DNA of 64,000 bases from Kineosporia corallincola (GCF_018499875.1 NZ_JAHBAY010000003.1:62001-126000); one strand, 5' to 3'. Shown: positions 24,412 through 33,836, counted from the first letter of the stretch. The notes: generated by a model from the sequence alone, not told the origin. Program-made: numbers and translations.

Positions 24412-25881
24412 CTACCGGAGCCGGTCCCGCGGATCCTGAGAGTCTTTTCCGGGCAGCAGTTCCCAGAGCTGGCGCAGCAGTTTCTCGTCGATGCCCGCGA
24501 CCGTGCCGGAAGCCGCGTCGTTCTCGTGCACCGGGCCGCGGATGTGCGTGTGCAGCTGTTCCATGCGGCGGTCCATCTCCCCCGCCGTGCCGGCCGCCTC
24601 GGTCAGCTCGCGCACCAGGTGCCCGGGCACCTCTCCGTCGTACTTGTAGAAGATCTTGTGTTCCAGGCTGGCCCAGAAGTCCATGGCGATGGTGCGGATC
24701 TGCACCTCGACGATGACCGGCACCGGCCCGGTGGACAGGAACACCGGGATCTCGATGATCGCGTGCAGGCTCTTGTAGCCGTTGGGTTTGGGATGCGCGA
24801 TGTAGTCCTTGATCTCGACCACCCGCACGTCGCTCTGCGAGGTCAGGGCCTCCAGCAGCCGGTAGGTGTCGGCGATGAAGCTGCACGTGATCCGGATGCC
24901 GGCGATGTCGGTGATGTTGCGGCGGATCGCGGGCAGGGTGGGCTCGCACTGCTTGCGCACCACCTTGCGCAGGATGCTCTCCGGCGTCTTCACCCGCGAC
25001 GACACGTGCTCGATCGGGTTGTACCGCTGGAGGTGCAGGAACTCCTCCCGCAGGATGGTGACCTTGGTCAGCACCTCGTCCACCGCGAAGCGGTACTCCA
25101 TCACGAACCGGTTGAAGTCGCGCTGCATGCCCCGGGCGAACTCGATCATGGCCGGTGGGGGCGGGAATCCGCGACCGTGATCGGCCGGGGCGAACCAGAT
25201 CGCGGTCACGGCGTCGACCAGGGCGTCGGCCGTGCGGGCCCAGGGGTCGGGACGGGCGCCGTGGCCGGTGTCGGTGGTGCAGCCGGCGCCGGGACGAGTA
25301 TCGGTCGGGACGCCACCCTGCTCCTGCGCCGCCAGCTCCCGCTCCCGGTCGGCCACGGTCTGCACGATCAGGTGCCGGGTCATCGCCAGCCGGGAGGCCA
25401 GCACCTCCTCCGGCAACGCGACTCTCGGCCCGGCGGAGGTCTCCACGGCAGGACCCAGCCCGGCACCACCCAGCACCGGGTCGGCCAGCACCTGGGCCAG
25501 GAACCGCCCGTACCAGGAGGGCCGGCCCGCCTCGGACAGCCCGGACAGATAGCCGGTGACCGAGCGGACCTCGGCCGAGATCCAGGCGTGCAGTTCGTCG
25601 GGGCCCTCGGCGGCCAGCCCGGCACGCACCTTCGCGACGCCCGTCGCGTGCCGCGCCACGATCACCCGCACCAGCCCGTCGATCCCCCCGAAGAGCTGGG
25701 CTACAGCCGTTTCCGCGACATCGCCGTCCGCCTCGGCCAACCCGGCCGCCTCGGCGATCTGCCGCGCGGTGACCGCCCGCAGCCCGTACTCGGCGAAGAG
25801 CCGCTCGGCGGCGGCCGTCAGCGCCCCGTCGTCAGCGGGCACCGGCGTGCCTTCCACTTCCATGACCTCCGACCACCACAT
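24412..25881 (-). CDS. Fusion of a TetR-type regulator to a small alarmone ((p)ppGpp) synthetase
   Basis: 489 residues in one uninterrupted frame. Residues 18-85 resemble a TetR DNA-binding domain (ALTAAAERLFAEYGLRAVTA, RQIAEAAGLA, then FGGIDGLVRVIVARH) with a small insertion in the recognition region; residues 90-235 look like a TetR ligand domain (SRLAMTRHLIVQTVADRERE, WARTADALVDAVTAIWFAPA). From about 245 to the end is a RelQ/YjbM-type synthetase: SSRVKTPESILRKVVRK (ATP site), DIAGIR (catalytic Asp), KDYIAHPKPNGYKSLH (G loop) and VEVQIRT (catalytic Glu), all intact, so pppGpp/ppGpp synthesis is expected. No hydrolase domain. An internal ATG at 25149 has no ribosome site, so the fusion is probably real. 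ATG 25863 is an alternative start. Follows the PBP gene after a terminator and precedes the tetR-RND operon. Confidence 0.85.
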   Translation of the reverse strand: MWWSEVMEVEGTPVPADDGALTAAAERLFAEYGLRAVTARQIAEAAGLAEADGDVAETAVAQLFGGIDGLVRVIVARHATGVAKVRAGLAAEGPDELHAWISAEVRSVTGYLSGLSEAGRPSWYGRFLAQVLADPVLGGAGLGPAVETSAGPRVALPEEVLASRLAMTRHLIVQTVADRERELAAQEQGGVPTDTRPGAGCTTDTGHGARPDPWARTADALVDAVTAIWFAPADHGRGFPPPPAMIEFARGMQRDFNRFVMEYRFAVDEVLTKVTILREEFLHLQRYNPIEHVSSRVKTPESILRKVVRKQCEPTLPAIRRNITDIAGIRITCSFIADTYRLLEALTSQSDVRVVEIKDYIAHPKPNGYKSLHAIIEIPVFLSTGPVPVIVEVQIRTIAMDFWASLEHKIFYKYDGEVPGHLVRELTEAAGTAGEMDRRMEQLHTHIRGPVHENDAASGTVAGIDEKLLRQLWELLPGKDSQDPRDRLR

Positions 25882-25929
25882 CTCCCGACTCCAGCGTAGT
25901 CACCGTCGTCAGAACACCGTCACAACAAA

Positions 25930-25965
25930 GGACGACGGGGAGCCCGACCGCGCTCCCCGTCGTCC
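25930..25965 (-). terminator. Rho-independent terminator of the penicillin-binding protein gene
   Basis: A perfect 14-bp stem (25930-25943 with 25952-25965), 8-base loop and, on the minus strand, a TTTGTTGTG tail, 15 bases past the stop codon. Confidence 0.85.
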
Positions 25966-25980
25966 CTCGTTCTGAGGCTC

Positions 25981-28170
25981 TTACTGGTCGTCGTCGTCCG
26001 CATCGGCCGCCGGCGCCGCGGTGGCGCCGATCAGGCTGGAGGGGGCCTGCGGGAAGGACTCGATCTTCGTGCCCTCCAGGGCCGAGGTCATGATCTTCTT
26101 CCAGATCGGTGCCGCCAGCGTGCCGCCGTAGACGTTGCTGTAGTAGCGGCCGTTGATCGAGACGCCCTGCATCGTCTTGCGGGTGCCGTTGACCGTCTCC
26201 GGGCCGACCCAGACCGAGGTGGCCAACTGCGGGGTGTAGCCGACGAACCAGGTGTCCTGCGAGTTATTGGTGGTACCGGTCTTGCCGGAGGCCTTCTGGC
26301 CACTGGCCAGCGGGCCGGTCGAGGCGGCGGTGCCGTTGATCAGCGCCCGGCTCAGGCCCAGGGTGGCGGCGTTGGCCACGTCGGCGTCGAGGGTCTGCTT
26401 GCAGCTCTTCTTCGGGATGTCGAGCGACTTGCCGTCACGGTCCTTGATCGAGGTGACCACGATCGGCTCGCAGTACTTGCCACTGGCGGCGAAGGTGGCG
26501 TAGGCGTTGGCCATGGTCAGCGGGGACTGGTTGGCCACACCGAGCACGATCGACGGGATGCAGTCCGGGATCTCGGTGGTGGTCTTGCCGTCCTCGTCGG
26601 CGCACTGGCTGGCGATCGGCGCCGCCAGGTGCATGCCCAGGGCCTCGGCGGTCTTCTTCACGTCACACAGATCGAGCTGGTTCTCCATGCGGATGTAGGC
26701 ACCGTTGACCGAGTTCGCCGTGGCGTCCCAGGCCGTCATGTTGCCGCTCTCACTGTCGCCGTCACCGGCGTTGGAGAAGTTCCAGGTCTCGGTGGACCGG
26801 ATCGACGAGCCGCAGCTCTTGAACGAGCTGACCGCCAGCGCGCCGGGCGAGCCGTTCACCGTGCTGTTCAGCGTCTTTCCCGATTTCAGCCAGGTGGCCA
26901 GCACCACCGGCTTGAACGTGGAGCCGGTGAGGAACCCGGACGAGCCGCCGTACTGGTAGTCGGTGGAGTAGTTGATCGTGGTGTTCTCGCTGCCCTTGTC
27001 CACGCTGTAGTACTTGTCCTGGATCATCGACAGCACCTTGCCGGTGCCCGGCTGCACGGTGACCGAGGCGGTGGCCACCCGGCTCGGGTCGTCGGCCGGG
27101 ATCGCCTCGGTGGTGGCCTTCCAGGCCGCCTTGAGGATCTTCTTGTCCAGCGTGGTCTTGATCGTGTAGCCGCCACGCTTGATCGCGTTCGCGCGGTCCT
27201 CGGCGGTCTTGCCCAGCGAGGTGAAGCCGTCGCCCTTCACGATCAGGTTGTACACGTAGTCGCAGAAGTAGGCGCTGGTGCCGGCGTTCGCGCAGCCCTG
27301 GTAGGTGGGCGTGATCTTGGTCTTGATCTTGCTGTCGAGGGCCTTGTCGCGAGTCTCCTCGTCGATCATGCCCTGCGCGTACATCTTCTTGATCACGGTG
27401 TCGCGGCGCTCGGTGGCGGCCTCGATCTTGTCCTTGTCGGAGATGTCGTACATCGTCGGCGACTGCACCATGCCGGCCAGCATCGCCGCCTGCGGCAGCG
27501 TGAGCTTGGCGGCGGTGGTGCCGAAGTAGTACTTCGCCGCCGCCTGCACCCCGTTCACCTGACCACCGAACCAGGCGATGTTCAGGTAGTTCTGAAGGAT
27601 CTCCTTCTTGGTCATCTTCTTCTCGAGCGCGGCCGCCAGCCGGATCTCCTTGATCTTGCGCTCTTCCGTCTGCTCCTGCGCCGCCTGGTAGGCCTCGTCG
27701 TCACCGGCCAGGTACGCGGCCTCCTTCAGGGTGTTCTTCACCAGCTGCTGAGTCAGCGTGGAGGCACCCTGCGAGACACCGCCGCTCACCTCGTTCTTCA
27801 CCAGCGCCCGGATCAGGCCCTTGGGGTCCACGCCGCCGTGCTCGTAGAACCGCTCGTCCTCGATCGCCACGATCGCGTTCTGCATGAACGGCGAGATCTG
27901 GTCCAGGTCGACCGGCACCCGGTTCTCGTCGTAGAAGGTCGCGATCGTCGAGCCGTCCGCCGCGAGCACCGTGGTGTTCGCAGCCATTTCGGTGTCTTCC
28001 AGCTCACTGGGAAGACTGTTGAACGCCTCGACGGCCGTGTTGGAGACCTGGCCGGAGGCACCGATCGCGGGAACCGCGAGGCCTGCCGCCAGCAATCCCA
28101 TTACCACACTCATCAGAAGGAAGGCGCCGATCAACCCCAGGGGATTTCGGGACGGCCGTGCAGCAGACAT
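25981..28170 (-). CDS. Bifunctional penicillin-binding protein (transglycosylase/transpeptidase)
   Basis: 729 residues, class A PBP building peptidoglycan at the outer face of the membrane. One N-terminal membrane helix (LGLIGAFLLMSVVMGLLAAG); GT51 domain with VAIEDERFYEHGGVD (catalytic Glu near 105) and GASTLTQQLVKN; transpeptidase domain with STFK near 415, SVN near 486 and KTGT near 628. All catalytic motifs are intact. The C-terminus is a short acidic tail ending DADDDDQ. Monocistronic, closed by the terminator at 25930. Confidence 0.95.
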   Translation of the reverse strand: MSAARPSRNPLGLIGAFLLMSVVMGLLAAGLAVPAIGASGQVSNTAVEAFNSLPSELEDTEMAANTTVLAADGSTIATFYDENRVPVDLDQISPFMQNAIVAIEDERFYEHGGVDPKGLIRALVKNEVSGGVSQGASTLTQQLVKNTLKEAAYLAGDDEAYQAAQEQTEERKIKEIRLAAALEKKMTKKEILQNYLNIAWFGGQVNGVQAAAKYYFGTTAAKLTLPQAAMLAGMVQSPTMYDISDKDKIEAATERRDTVIKKMYAQGMIDEETRDKALDSKIKTKITPTYQGCANAGTSAYFCDYVYNLIVKGDGFTSLGKTAEDRANAIKRGGYTIKTTLDKKILKAAWKATTEAIPADDPSRVATASVTVQPGTGKVLSMIQDKYYSVDKGSENTTINYSTDYQYGGSSGFLTGSTFKPVVLATWLKSGKTLNSTVNGSPGALAVSSFKSCGSSIRSTETWNFSNAGDGDSESGNMTAWDATANSVNGAYIRMENQLDLCDVKKTAEALGMHLAAPIASQCADEDGKTTTEIPDCIPSIVLGVANQSPLTMANAYATFAASGKYCEPIVVTSIKDRDGKSLDIPKKSCKQTLDADVANAATLGLSRALINGTAASTGPLASGQKASGKTGTTNNSQDTWFVGYTPQLATSVWVGPETVNGTRKTMQGVSINGRYYSNVYGGTLAAPIWKKIMTSALEGTKIESFPQAPSSLIGATAAPAADADDDDQ

Positions 28171-28378
28171 GGAGACAAAACTAGTACCGCTCCCTGTGCA
28201 CGAAAAACCGCGCCCGACAACGGTTACACTCAGTGCTCCGATGATCCCTCAAGGTAACCGGAGGGCGAAACCCCTTCACCCGAAAGGCTTGCCGGAACTG
28301 CGTCAGGTCATACCCGGTGACGGGGCGGTGCGAGTCGTTCCGCGCTCCGTGGCCCGGCCGTCGTGGCATTCTGAGGGC

Positions 28379-28996
28379 ATGGTGGCCACCGCTCCTCTGC
28401 GTGAGCGGGTGTACCAGTGGCTGCGCGACGACATCCTGAGCGGCCGGCTGTCGCCGCGCGAGCAGATCAGCGAGGCGAAACTCGCCCGCCGGTACCTGGT
28501 CTCCCGCACGCCGGTGCGCGAGGCCGCGGCCCGCCTGCTGTCCGAGGGGCTGCTCGAGCGCACCGACGACGGCTTCGCGGTGACGGTGCTGTCGTCGGAC
28601 GAGACCAACGACCTGCACGAACTGCGGCTCACCCTGGAACTGCGCGGCATCCTGCGCCACCTCGACGGCGCCCGGCCCGCGTTCGACGCCGCGCTGGTGG
28701 AGGAGGAGCTGGGGCACTGGCGGGGGCTGCGTGAGGCTCCCCCACCGCCCGGCCCGTCATTCGTGCTCCAGGACGAGCGGTTTCACGAGAACCTGCTGCT
28801 GGCCTCCGGAAACCCGCAGCTGACGGCCGCACTGGTGCCGGTCAACCAGCGGTTGCGGGCGGTGCGCATGGACGACTTCCTCGACCGGGCACACATCGCG
28901 GCCGTCATCGACGAGCACATCGAGATCCTTGAGCTGCTGCGGGTCCCCGACCTGCGCGGAGCCCTGACCGCACTGCGGCGGCACATCCGCGGCTGA
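28379..28996 (+). CDS. GntR family regulator, FCD type
   Basis: 205 residues from ATG 28379 behind GAGGG. Winged helix YQWLRDDILSGRLSPREQIS, KLARRYLVSRTPVREAAARL, LSEGLLERTDDGFAVTVLS; then an all-helical FCD effector domain with HELRLTLELRGILRHLDGA and DERFHENLLLASGNPQL, which carries metal-ligand-type positions. Lone gene, divergent from the PBP gene; target unknown. In-frame extension upstream to 27971 lies inside the PBP gene and is not used. Confidence 0.87.
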   Translation: MVATAPLRERVYQWLRDDILSGRLSPREQISEAKLARRYLVSRTPVREAAARLLSEGLLERTDDGFAVTVLSSDETNDLHELRLTLELRGILRHLDGARPAFDAALVEEELGHWRGLREAPPPPGPSFVLQDERFHENLLLASGNPQLTAALVPVNQRLRAVRMDDFLDRAHIAAVIDEHIEILELLRVPDLRGALTALRRHIRG

Positions 28997-29007
28997 CCAG
29001 CCGGAGG

Positions 29008-29703
29008 TCAGCCGGACACCGCGGCGGCGGCCGAGACCGCGGCGGTGGAGGCGGCGATCGCCGCGGCGGCGGCCTTGACCGCGTCGCTGACCGCCTGGGC
29101 TCCCCAGTCGCCGTCCTGGATCTCCTTGCCCCGGCGGCGGATGTCGCCCGACCACCTCAGCGGCGGATCCATGTCACGCAGCGACGCCTTCAGCACCCCA
29201 CCGGCCGACAGCAGGGCGATCAGTGCCGCCGTGCGCGGGTCCGGCTGCGCGCCGTCGGCCAGCACCGCCCGGATCTCCCGCCGCACCGCGGCTTCCCGCG
29301 CCGGGTCGGCGGCCGGGTGCGTGGTCTGCGGGAACACCCCGAGCCACTGCCGCTTCTCCTCCCGCACCAGGCCACGGTCGACCAGCCGGGCGGCCACCGT
29401 CTTGTGCAGCCCCTTGCCGATGCGGGCCAGCATCGACTGCGCACCACGCGGCTTCTCGGCGATCGTGTCCCAGGCCTGCTGGAGCAGCGGGTCGGGCAAC
29501 GGCCCCTCCCCCGTCGCCACGATGTACGGCCGGCTCAGCAGCGTCTTCTCGCCCTCCTGCGTCACCCGCTCGAGCATGGCCAGTTCCACCAGCAGACCGC
29601 CGCCCAGCATGTACTGCACGGCGTTGTAACCGGCGGCCGTCCCCTTCCGGTCGTCGAGGATGAGCAGCATCAGGTCTTCCACCAGCAGCATCTGCCCGGT
29701 CAT
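29008..29703 (-). CDS. GPP34 family phosphoprotein
   Basis: 231 residues. LLVEDLMLLILDDRKGTAAG, then LGGGLLVELAMLERVTQEG and an all-helical body match the GOLPH3/GPP34 family, which in eukaryotes binds phosphoinositide at the Golgi. Actinomycetes have several paralogues of unclear role, possibly in membrane traffic or secondary metabolism. The C-terminal 35 residues are Ala-rich helix (AVKAAAAAIAASTAAVSAAA). Divergent from the IclR gene. Confidence 0.88.
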   Translation of the reverse strand: MTGQMLLVEDLMLLILDDRKGTAAGYNAVQYMLGGGLLVELAMLERVTQEGEKTLLSRPYIVATGEGPLPDPLLQQAWDTIAEKPRGAQSMLARIGKGLHKTVAARLVDRGLVREEKRQWLGVFPQTTHPAADPAREAAVRREIRAVLADGAQPDPRTAALIALLSAGGVLKASLRDMDPPLRWSGDIRRRGKEIQDGDWGAQAVSDAVKAAAAAIAASTAAVSAAAAVSG

Positions 29704-29874
29704 TGTTGTCCCCTCCCGGCGACGTGACAGCCCGTGGGCCCATCATCGGCTCGGCACCGGGCCCGCGCGAGGCGGGCACGGCTGACGTCGTCCATAAAGC
29801 ACCGATGATACTGAATAAGGCCACAATGCCCCTTGATAGAGTTCAACATCACGGAACCCACCGGGAGGCCGGGG

Positions 29875-30558
29875 ATGATCCAGTCCGTTCAGCGCGTACT
29901 CGGGCTGCTGGAGCACATCGCGGCCCACCCCGACGGCGTGCGGCTCAGCGAGCTGGCCGACCGGCAGGGCCTGAACCGCAGCACCACCCACAACCTGCTG
30001 GCCTCGCTGGAGCAGCTGGGTTATGTGCGGCAGTCCGACCGCGGCGCGCCCTACCGGCTCACCGGCCGGCTGGCCGGGCTGGTGCGACCACAGGTCGAGG
30101 CCGAGCAGGCACTGCGGGCCCGGGTGCGGCCCCTGCTCGAACTGCTCACCCGGCAGACCGGCGAGACCAGCTACCTGGCCTTCGCGGCCGGGCCGGAGTA
30201 CCTGTGCGCCGACGCCGTGCAGTCGCGCGAGCCGCTGCACCTGACCGTCTCGGCCGGTGAGCGCGCGCCGCTGCTGGGCACCGCCGTCGGTCATGCGCTG
30301 CTGGCGGCCGACGGCGAGCTGGCCGGGCGCATCGAGCAGGCCGACCCGGACGGCTGGGCCCAGCACGCCGAGGCCGTGTCACGCTGCGGCCAGCGCGGTT
30401 TCGCCGTCAACCACGAATTCTACCCGGGCGTCTCAGGGGTCGCGGTGGCCCTCGGCGGGGGCGCCGCGGTCGGCATCGCCGGGCCCACCAGCCGTCTGCC
30501 GAAAGCCCGGCTGAGCGAGATCGGGCGACAGGCCCGAGGGGTCCTCCTGCCCGGGTGA
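29875..30558 (+). CDS. IclR family transcriptional regulator
   Basis: 227 residues from ATG 29875 with GGGAGG 8 bases upstream. N-terminal winged helix QSVQRVLGLLEHIAAHPDGV, LSELADRQGLNRSTTHNLLA, then an effector domain (LLGTAVGHALLAADGELAGR, RGFAVNHEFYPGVSGVAVAL). It precedes the glycerol-dehydrogenase-like gene by 138 bases in the same direction and may control it. Effector domain is slightly short but complete. Confidence 0.88.
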   Translation: MIQSVQRVLGLLEHIAAHPDGVRLSELADRQGLNRSTTHNLLASLEQLGYVRQSDRGAPYRLTGRLAGLVRPQVEAEQALRARVRPLLELLTRQTGETSYLAFAAGPEYLCADAVQSREPLHLTVSAGERAPLLGTAVGHALLAADGELAGRIEQADPDGWAQHAEAVSRCGQRGFAVNHEFYPGVSGVAVALGGGAAVGIAGPTSRLPKARLSEIGRQARGVLLPG

Positions 30559-30696
30559 CGAGGGCCGGAAGTCGGTACCGACGTCTCGCATTTCAGAATT
30601 AATCTGTATGCAACGAGGGATACGTTCCACATTATTGAACTGTCGAACGGTGCCCCGAATCGGGTGCCGTTTCCGGCGAGAAAGACGAGGAACCCG

Positions 30697-31839
30697 ATGA
30701 CGTCGGTATCTGTGCTGGCCAGCCCGTCCCGCTACGTGCAGGGCAAGAACGCGATCGCCGAGCTCGGAAGCCACCTGAAGGGCCTCGGCACCACGCCGCT
30801 GCTGGTGGCCGACGACATCGTCTGGGGCCTGGTCGAATCCACCCTCACCGAGGGCTTCACCACGGCCGGCCTGGCCGTCACCCGCGTCGGTTTCGGCCGT
30901 TTCGCCACGCCTGCCTCGGTCGACGGACTGGTCGACACGATCCGCTCCGGCGGCCACGACGTGATCGTGGGGCTGGGCGGCGGCTCGGCGATCGACGCCG
31001 CCAAGGCCGCCGGTCACCTGGCCGGTGTGCGCTGGGCCAGCGTGCCCACCGCCGCCTCGTCGGACGCCCCCACCTCCGCCCTGTCGGTGATCTACACCGA
31101 GGATGGCGAGTTCATCGAGTACCGCTTCTTCCCGCGCAACCCCGACCTGGTGCTGATCGACACCCAGCTGGTCGCCGGGGCCCCGGCCCGGTTCCTGATC
31201 GGCGGCATCGGCGACGCGCTGGCCACCTGGATCGAGGCCCGCGCCACCCGCCGCGGCACCGGCACCGCGATGGCCGGCGGCCGTCCCACCCTGGCCGGCA
31301 CCGCGCTGGCCGAGCTGTCGTGGGACATCCTGTGGGAGAACGCCCTTCCGGCCCTGGACGCGGTGCGCGCGAAGGTGGTCACGCCCGCACTGGAGGCGGT
31401 CGTGGAGGCCAACACCCTGCTGTCCGGCCTGGGCTTCGAGTCCGGCGGCCTGGCCGCCGCGCACGCCATCCACAACGGCCTCACGGCCGCCCCGCAGACA
31501 CACGGCCTGACCCACGGCGAGAAGGTGAACATCGGCTCGGTCACCCAGCTGGTGCTGGAGGGCGCCCCGACCGACGAGATCGAGGCGTTCATCGTGTTCA
31601 CCACCAAGGTGGGCCTGCCCAACACACTCACCGAGATCGGCCTGACCACGGGCGATCTCACGGAGCTTCGGGCCGTGGCCGAGGCCGCTACCGTGGAGGG
31701 CGAGACGATCCACAACCTGCCGTTCCCGGTGACCGCCGACCAGGTGGTGGACGCCCTGGTGGCGATCGAGGGACTGTCGCGGCGGGTGCGGGCCGAGCAC
31801 GGCCTGCCGGAGCCGGTGAAGTACGTCGCCGGGCACTGA
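30697..31839 (+). CDS. gldA: Glycerol dehydrogenase-like iron/zinc-containing alcohol dehydrogenase
   Basis: 380 residues from ATG 30697 (GAGGA upstream). NAD-binding IVGLGGGSAIDAAKAAGH, then SVPTAASSDAPTSALSVIYT, GGIGDALATWIEARA (metal Asp), AAAHAIHNGLT (metal His) and THGEKVNIG (metal His) are the GldA pattern, so it should oxidise glycerol to dihydroxyacetone with NAD; other small polyols are possible. Stands alone after IclR and ends with a strong terminator. Confidence 0.85.
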   Translation: MTSVSVLASPSRYVQGKNAIAELGSHLKGLGTTPLLVADDIVWGLVESTLTEGFTTAGLAVTRVGFGRFATPASVDGLVDTIRSGGHDVIVGLGGGSAIDAAKAAGHLAGVRWASVPTAASSDAPTSALSVIYTEDGEFIEYRFFPRNPDLVLIDTQLVAGAPARFLIGGIGDALATWIEARATRRGTGTAMAGGRPTLAGTALAELSWDILWENALPALDAVRAKVVTPALEAVVEANTLLSGLGFESGGLAAAHAIHNGLTAAPQTHGLTHGEKVNIGSVTQLVLEGAPTDEIEAFIVFTTKVGLPNTLTEIGLTTGDLTELRAVAEAATVEGETIHNLPFPVTADQVVDALVAIEGLSRRVRAEHGLPEPVKYVAGH

Positions 31840-31845
31840 GTTCTC

Positions 31846-31880
31846 GGGCGTCCCGCGCCGGGTTCCCGGGCGGGACGCCC
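31846..31880 (+). terminator. Terminator of the glycerol dehydrogenase-like gene
   Basis: GGGCGTCCCGC (31846-31856) pairs with GCGGGACGCCC (31870-31880) and is followed by TTTCTC. It is seven bases past the stop and may also serve the convergent MFS gene. Confidence 0.85.
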
Positions 31881-31884
31881 TTTC

Positions 31885-33138
31885 TCACTCCGCCCGTGAG
31901 GGCAGGTGCCGGGCCCAGCCGCTGGCCGTGACCACGGTGCAGAGCAGGCAGACCGCCGCCACCACCGCGAGCATCAGCGGGTAACCGAACCAGGTGCTCA
32001 GCCAGGCCAGGGCGGCGGGCAGCAGGAACCCGACGTAGGCCAGGGCGTAGTAGACGCCGGTCAGGCCGGCCAGCTCGTCCGGTCCGGCGATCCGCTGAAC
32101 CTCCAGAAGTCCTGACACCACGGCGATTCCGTAGGCGGCGCCGAGCAGCAGGGCGACCGGGACGGCCAGCCACGGCGACCCGGCCGCGGCGGTGACCGCG
32201 GCCATCACCACACCGGCGGTCATCACCAGCATCGACACCACCACGGCGCGGGCGGTGGAGACGTGGTCGAGGCGGCGGGCGATCGGCTGCACCAGCACGC
32301 CGGTGCCGAGCGTGGCCACGGTGAGGGCGGCCGTGAACAGCAGCGCCCGGTCGCCGAGCGCACCGTCGACCAGCTGCGGCACGATGGCGTAGGCGATGCC
32401 GGCGGAGCCGAAGATCCAGGGTGCCATGGGCATCACGACATGCAGGAAGCGGCGGTGACCGGCGGCGGGCACCCGCAACCGGCGCAGCAGGCCACCGGTC
32501 CCGGCGTCCCGAACATCCCCGGCAGGGCGCACGGTTTCGGCGTTGTGGGCCGTGAGCAGAGCCGCGGTCGCGGGCAGGCAGAGCACGACGTGCACGGCGA
32601 ACGGCCACAGCAGGGCCGGGCGGGCGAACTGGGCCAGCAGCCCGGCCGAGGCCGGGCCGAGGGCCAGACCGGCGGTCAGCCAGAGGGTGGCCCGGCGGGC
32701 TCCGGCGCCCGGGGACAGGGTGGGGTCGGCGGCGGAGAGCTCGGTGACCCAGGCGCTGCCCACGGCCATCGCCACCCCGACGGCCGCGCCGCCGAACGCC
32801 CGGCCGGCGAAGATTCCCGGGTAGCCGAGCCCGGAACCCGCTGCCAGCAGCAGACTTCCGAGCACCGAGCAGACCAGGCCGCCGATCATCACCGGACGCC
32901 GACCGCGCTGGTCGGACAGGGCGGAGGCGATCAGCAGCCCCGGGATCAGGCCCACCACGTAGGCACCGAGGAAGACGTCGACGTCCACCTGTGAATACCC
33001 GTCGTGGTCGCGGTAGACCATCAGCAGCGGGGTGAACTGGTTTCCGCCCCAGCCGATCACGAACATGGCCGCGGCCACGCGGCGCCAGGCGGTGTGGCTG
33101 AGGGTCTGCGGGCGCGGGCTGGTCAGGGTCGTCGTCAC
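31885..33138 (-). CDS. MFS transporter
   Basis: 417 residues with twelve predicted membrane segments. MFVIGWGGNQFTPLLMVYRD is a conserved start of one actinomycete MFS group, the loop motif DQRGRRPVMIGG fits motif A, and the second half begins after a short cytoplasmic loop. Substrate unknown. GTG 33138 is four bases after the stop of the GntR gene, so both are one operon and the regulator probably senses the transported compound. Confidence 0.88.
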   Translation of the reverse strand: MTTTLTSPRPQTLSHTAWRRVAAAMFVIGWGGNQFTPLLMVYRDHDGYSQVDVDVFLGAYVVGLIPGLLIASALSDQRGRRPVMIGGLVCSVLGSLLLAAGSGLGYPGIFAGRAFGGAAVGVAMAVGSAWVTELSAADPTLSPGAGARRATLWLTAGLALGPASAGLLAQFARPALLWPFAVHVVLCLPATAALLTAHNAETVRPAGDVRDAGTGGLLRRLRVPAAGHRRFLHVVMPMAPWIFGSAGIAYAIVPQLVDGALGDRALLFTAALTVATLGTGVLVQPIARRLDHVSTARAVVVSMLVMTAGVVMAAVTAAAGSPWLAVPVALLLGAAYGIAVVSGLLEVQRIAGPDELAGLTGVYYALAYVGFLLPAALAWLSTWFGYPLMLAVVAAVCLLCTVVTASGWARHLPSRAE

Positions 33139-33142
33139 GGGA

Positions 33143-33817
33143 TCACTTTCGTGGTGCGGGTTGCGGTTCCGGAGCCAGCCCGAGCACCACGTTGTGCGTG
33201 CCGGCCAGATGGGCCAGCAGGGCCTGGCCGAAGGCCTCGGCGTCTCCCGCGGCGACCTGCTCGCACAGGCTGCGGTGCTCGTCGGCCAGGGTGGCCAGCC
33301 ACTCCAGCCGGCCCCCGACCGCCCCGATCGTCATCCGCCGCTGCCGGTCGGTCATGGTGCCGTACATCCTGGCGGACAAGGCATTTCCGGAAGACTCGAT
33401 GATCGTTCGGTGGAACGACTCGTCGGCGGCGGCGAAGCCGGGCAGGTCGCCGTCGCGGGCACAGCGGTCCTGCTCGGCCAGCACGTCGCGCACCGCGTGG
33501 GTGAAGGCCTGCCGGGCCGGGGCCGAGCGGGCCAGGCGGCGCACGGCGGCCACCTCCAGGGCGTGCCGCACCTCCAGGATGTCTTCGGCCTGGGCGGGCG
33601 GCACCGGCACCACCACCGCACCCTTGCGCGGCAGCAGTTCGAGGAAGTCCTCGGCCTCCAGCCTGAGGAACGCCTCGTGCACCGGAGTGCGGCTGACCCC
33701 CAGCCGGGAGGCGGTGTCGACCTCGCTGAGCAGCAGGCCCGCCCGCAGGTCACCGTTCAGGATCTGCGCCCTGACCTGGGTGTACACCTGCTGGGCGGCG
33801 GGGACGGAAGAGGTCAC
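33143..33817 (-). CDS. GntR family regulator, FCD type, of the MFS operon
   Basis: 224 residues. Winged helix YTQVRAQILNGDLRAGLLLS, TASRLGVSRTPVHEAFLRLE, then FCD domain with LEVRHALEVAAVRRLARSAP and DESFHRTIIESSGNALSARM. The GTG/ATG region is preceded by the dyad 33837-33858 about 20 bases away, suggesting autoregulation. First gene of the operon with the MFS transporter. Confidence 0.88.
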   Translation of the reverse strand: MTSSVPAAQQVYTQVRAQILNGDLRAGLLLSEVDTASRLGVSRTPVHEAFLRLEAEDFLELLPRKGAVVVPVPPAQAEDILEVRHALEVAAVRRLARSAPARQAFTHAVRDVLAEQDRCARDGDLPGFAAADESFHRTIIESSGNALSARMYGTMTDRQRRMTIGAVGGRLEWLATLADEHRSLCEQVAAGDAEAFGQALLAHLAGTHNVVLGLAPEPQPAPRK

Positions 33818-33836
33818 CGCCGCACTCTAGCGCATC

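Noticed and set aside
25149-25149. Separate synthetase gene starting at the internal ATG
   Set aside because: No ribosome site and no -10 box precede this ATG, and the frame is continuous with the TetR part.
27971-28378. N-terminal extension of the GntR protein at 28379
   Set aside because: It would run antisense through the start of the PBP gene; ATG 28379 with GAGGG fits the domain start.
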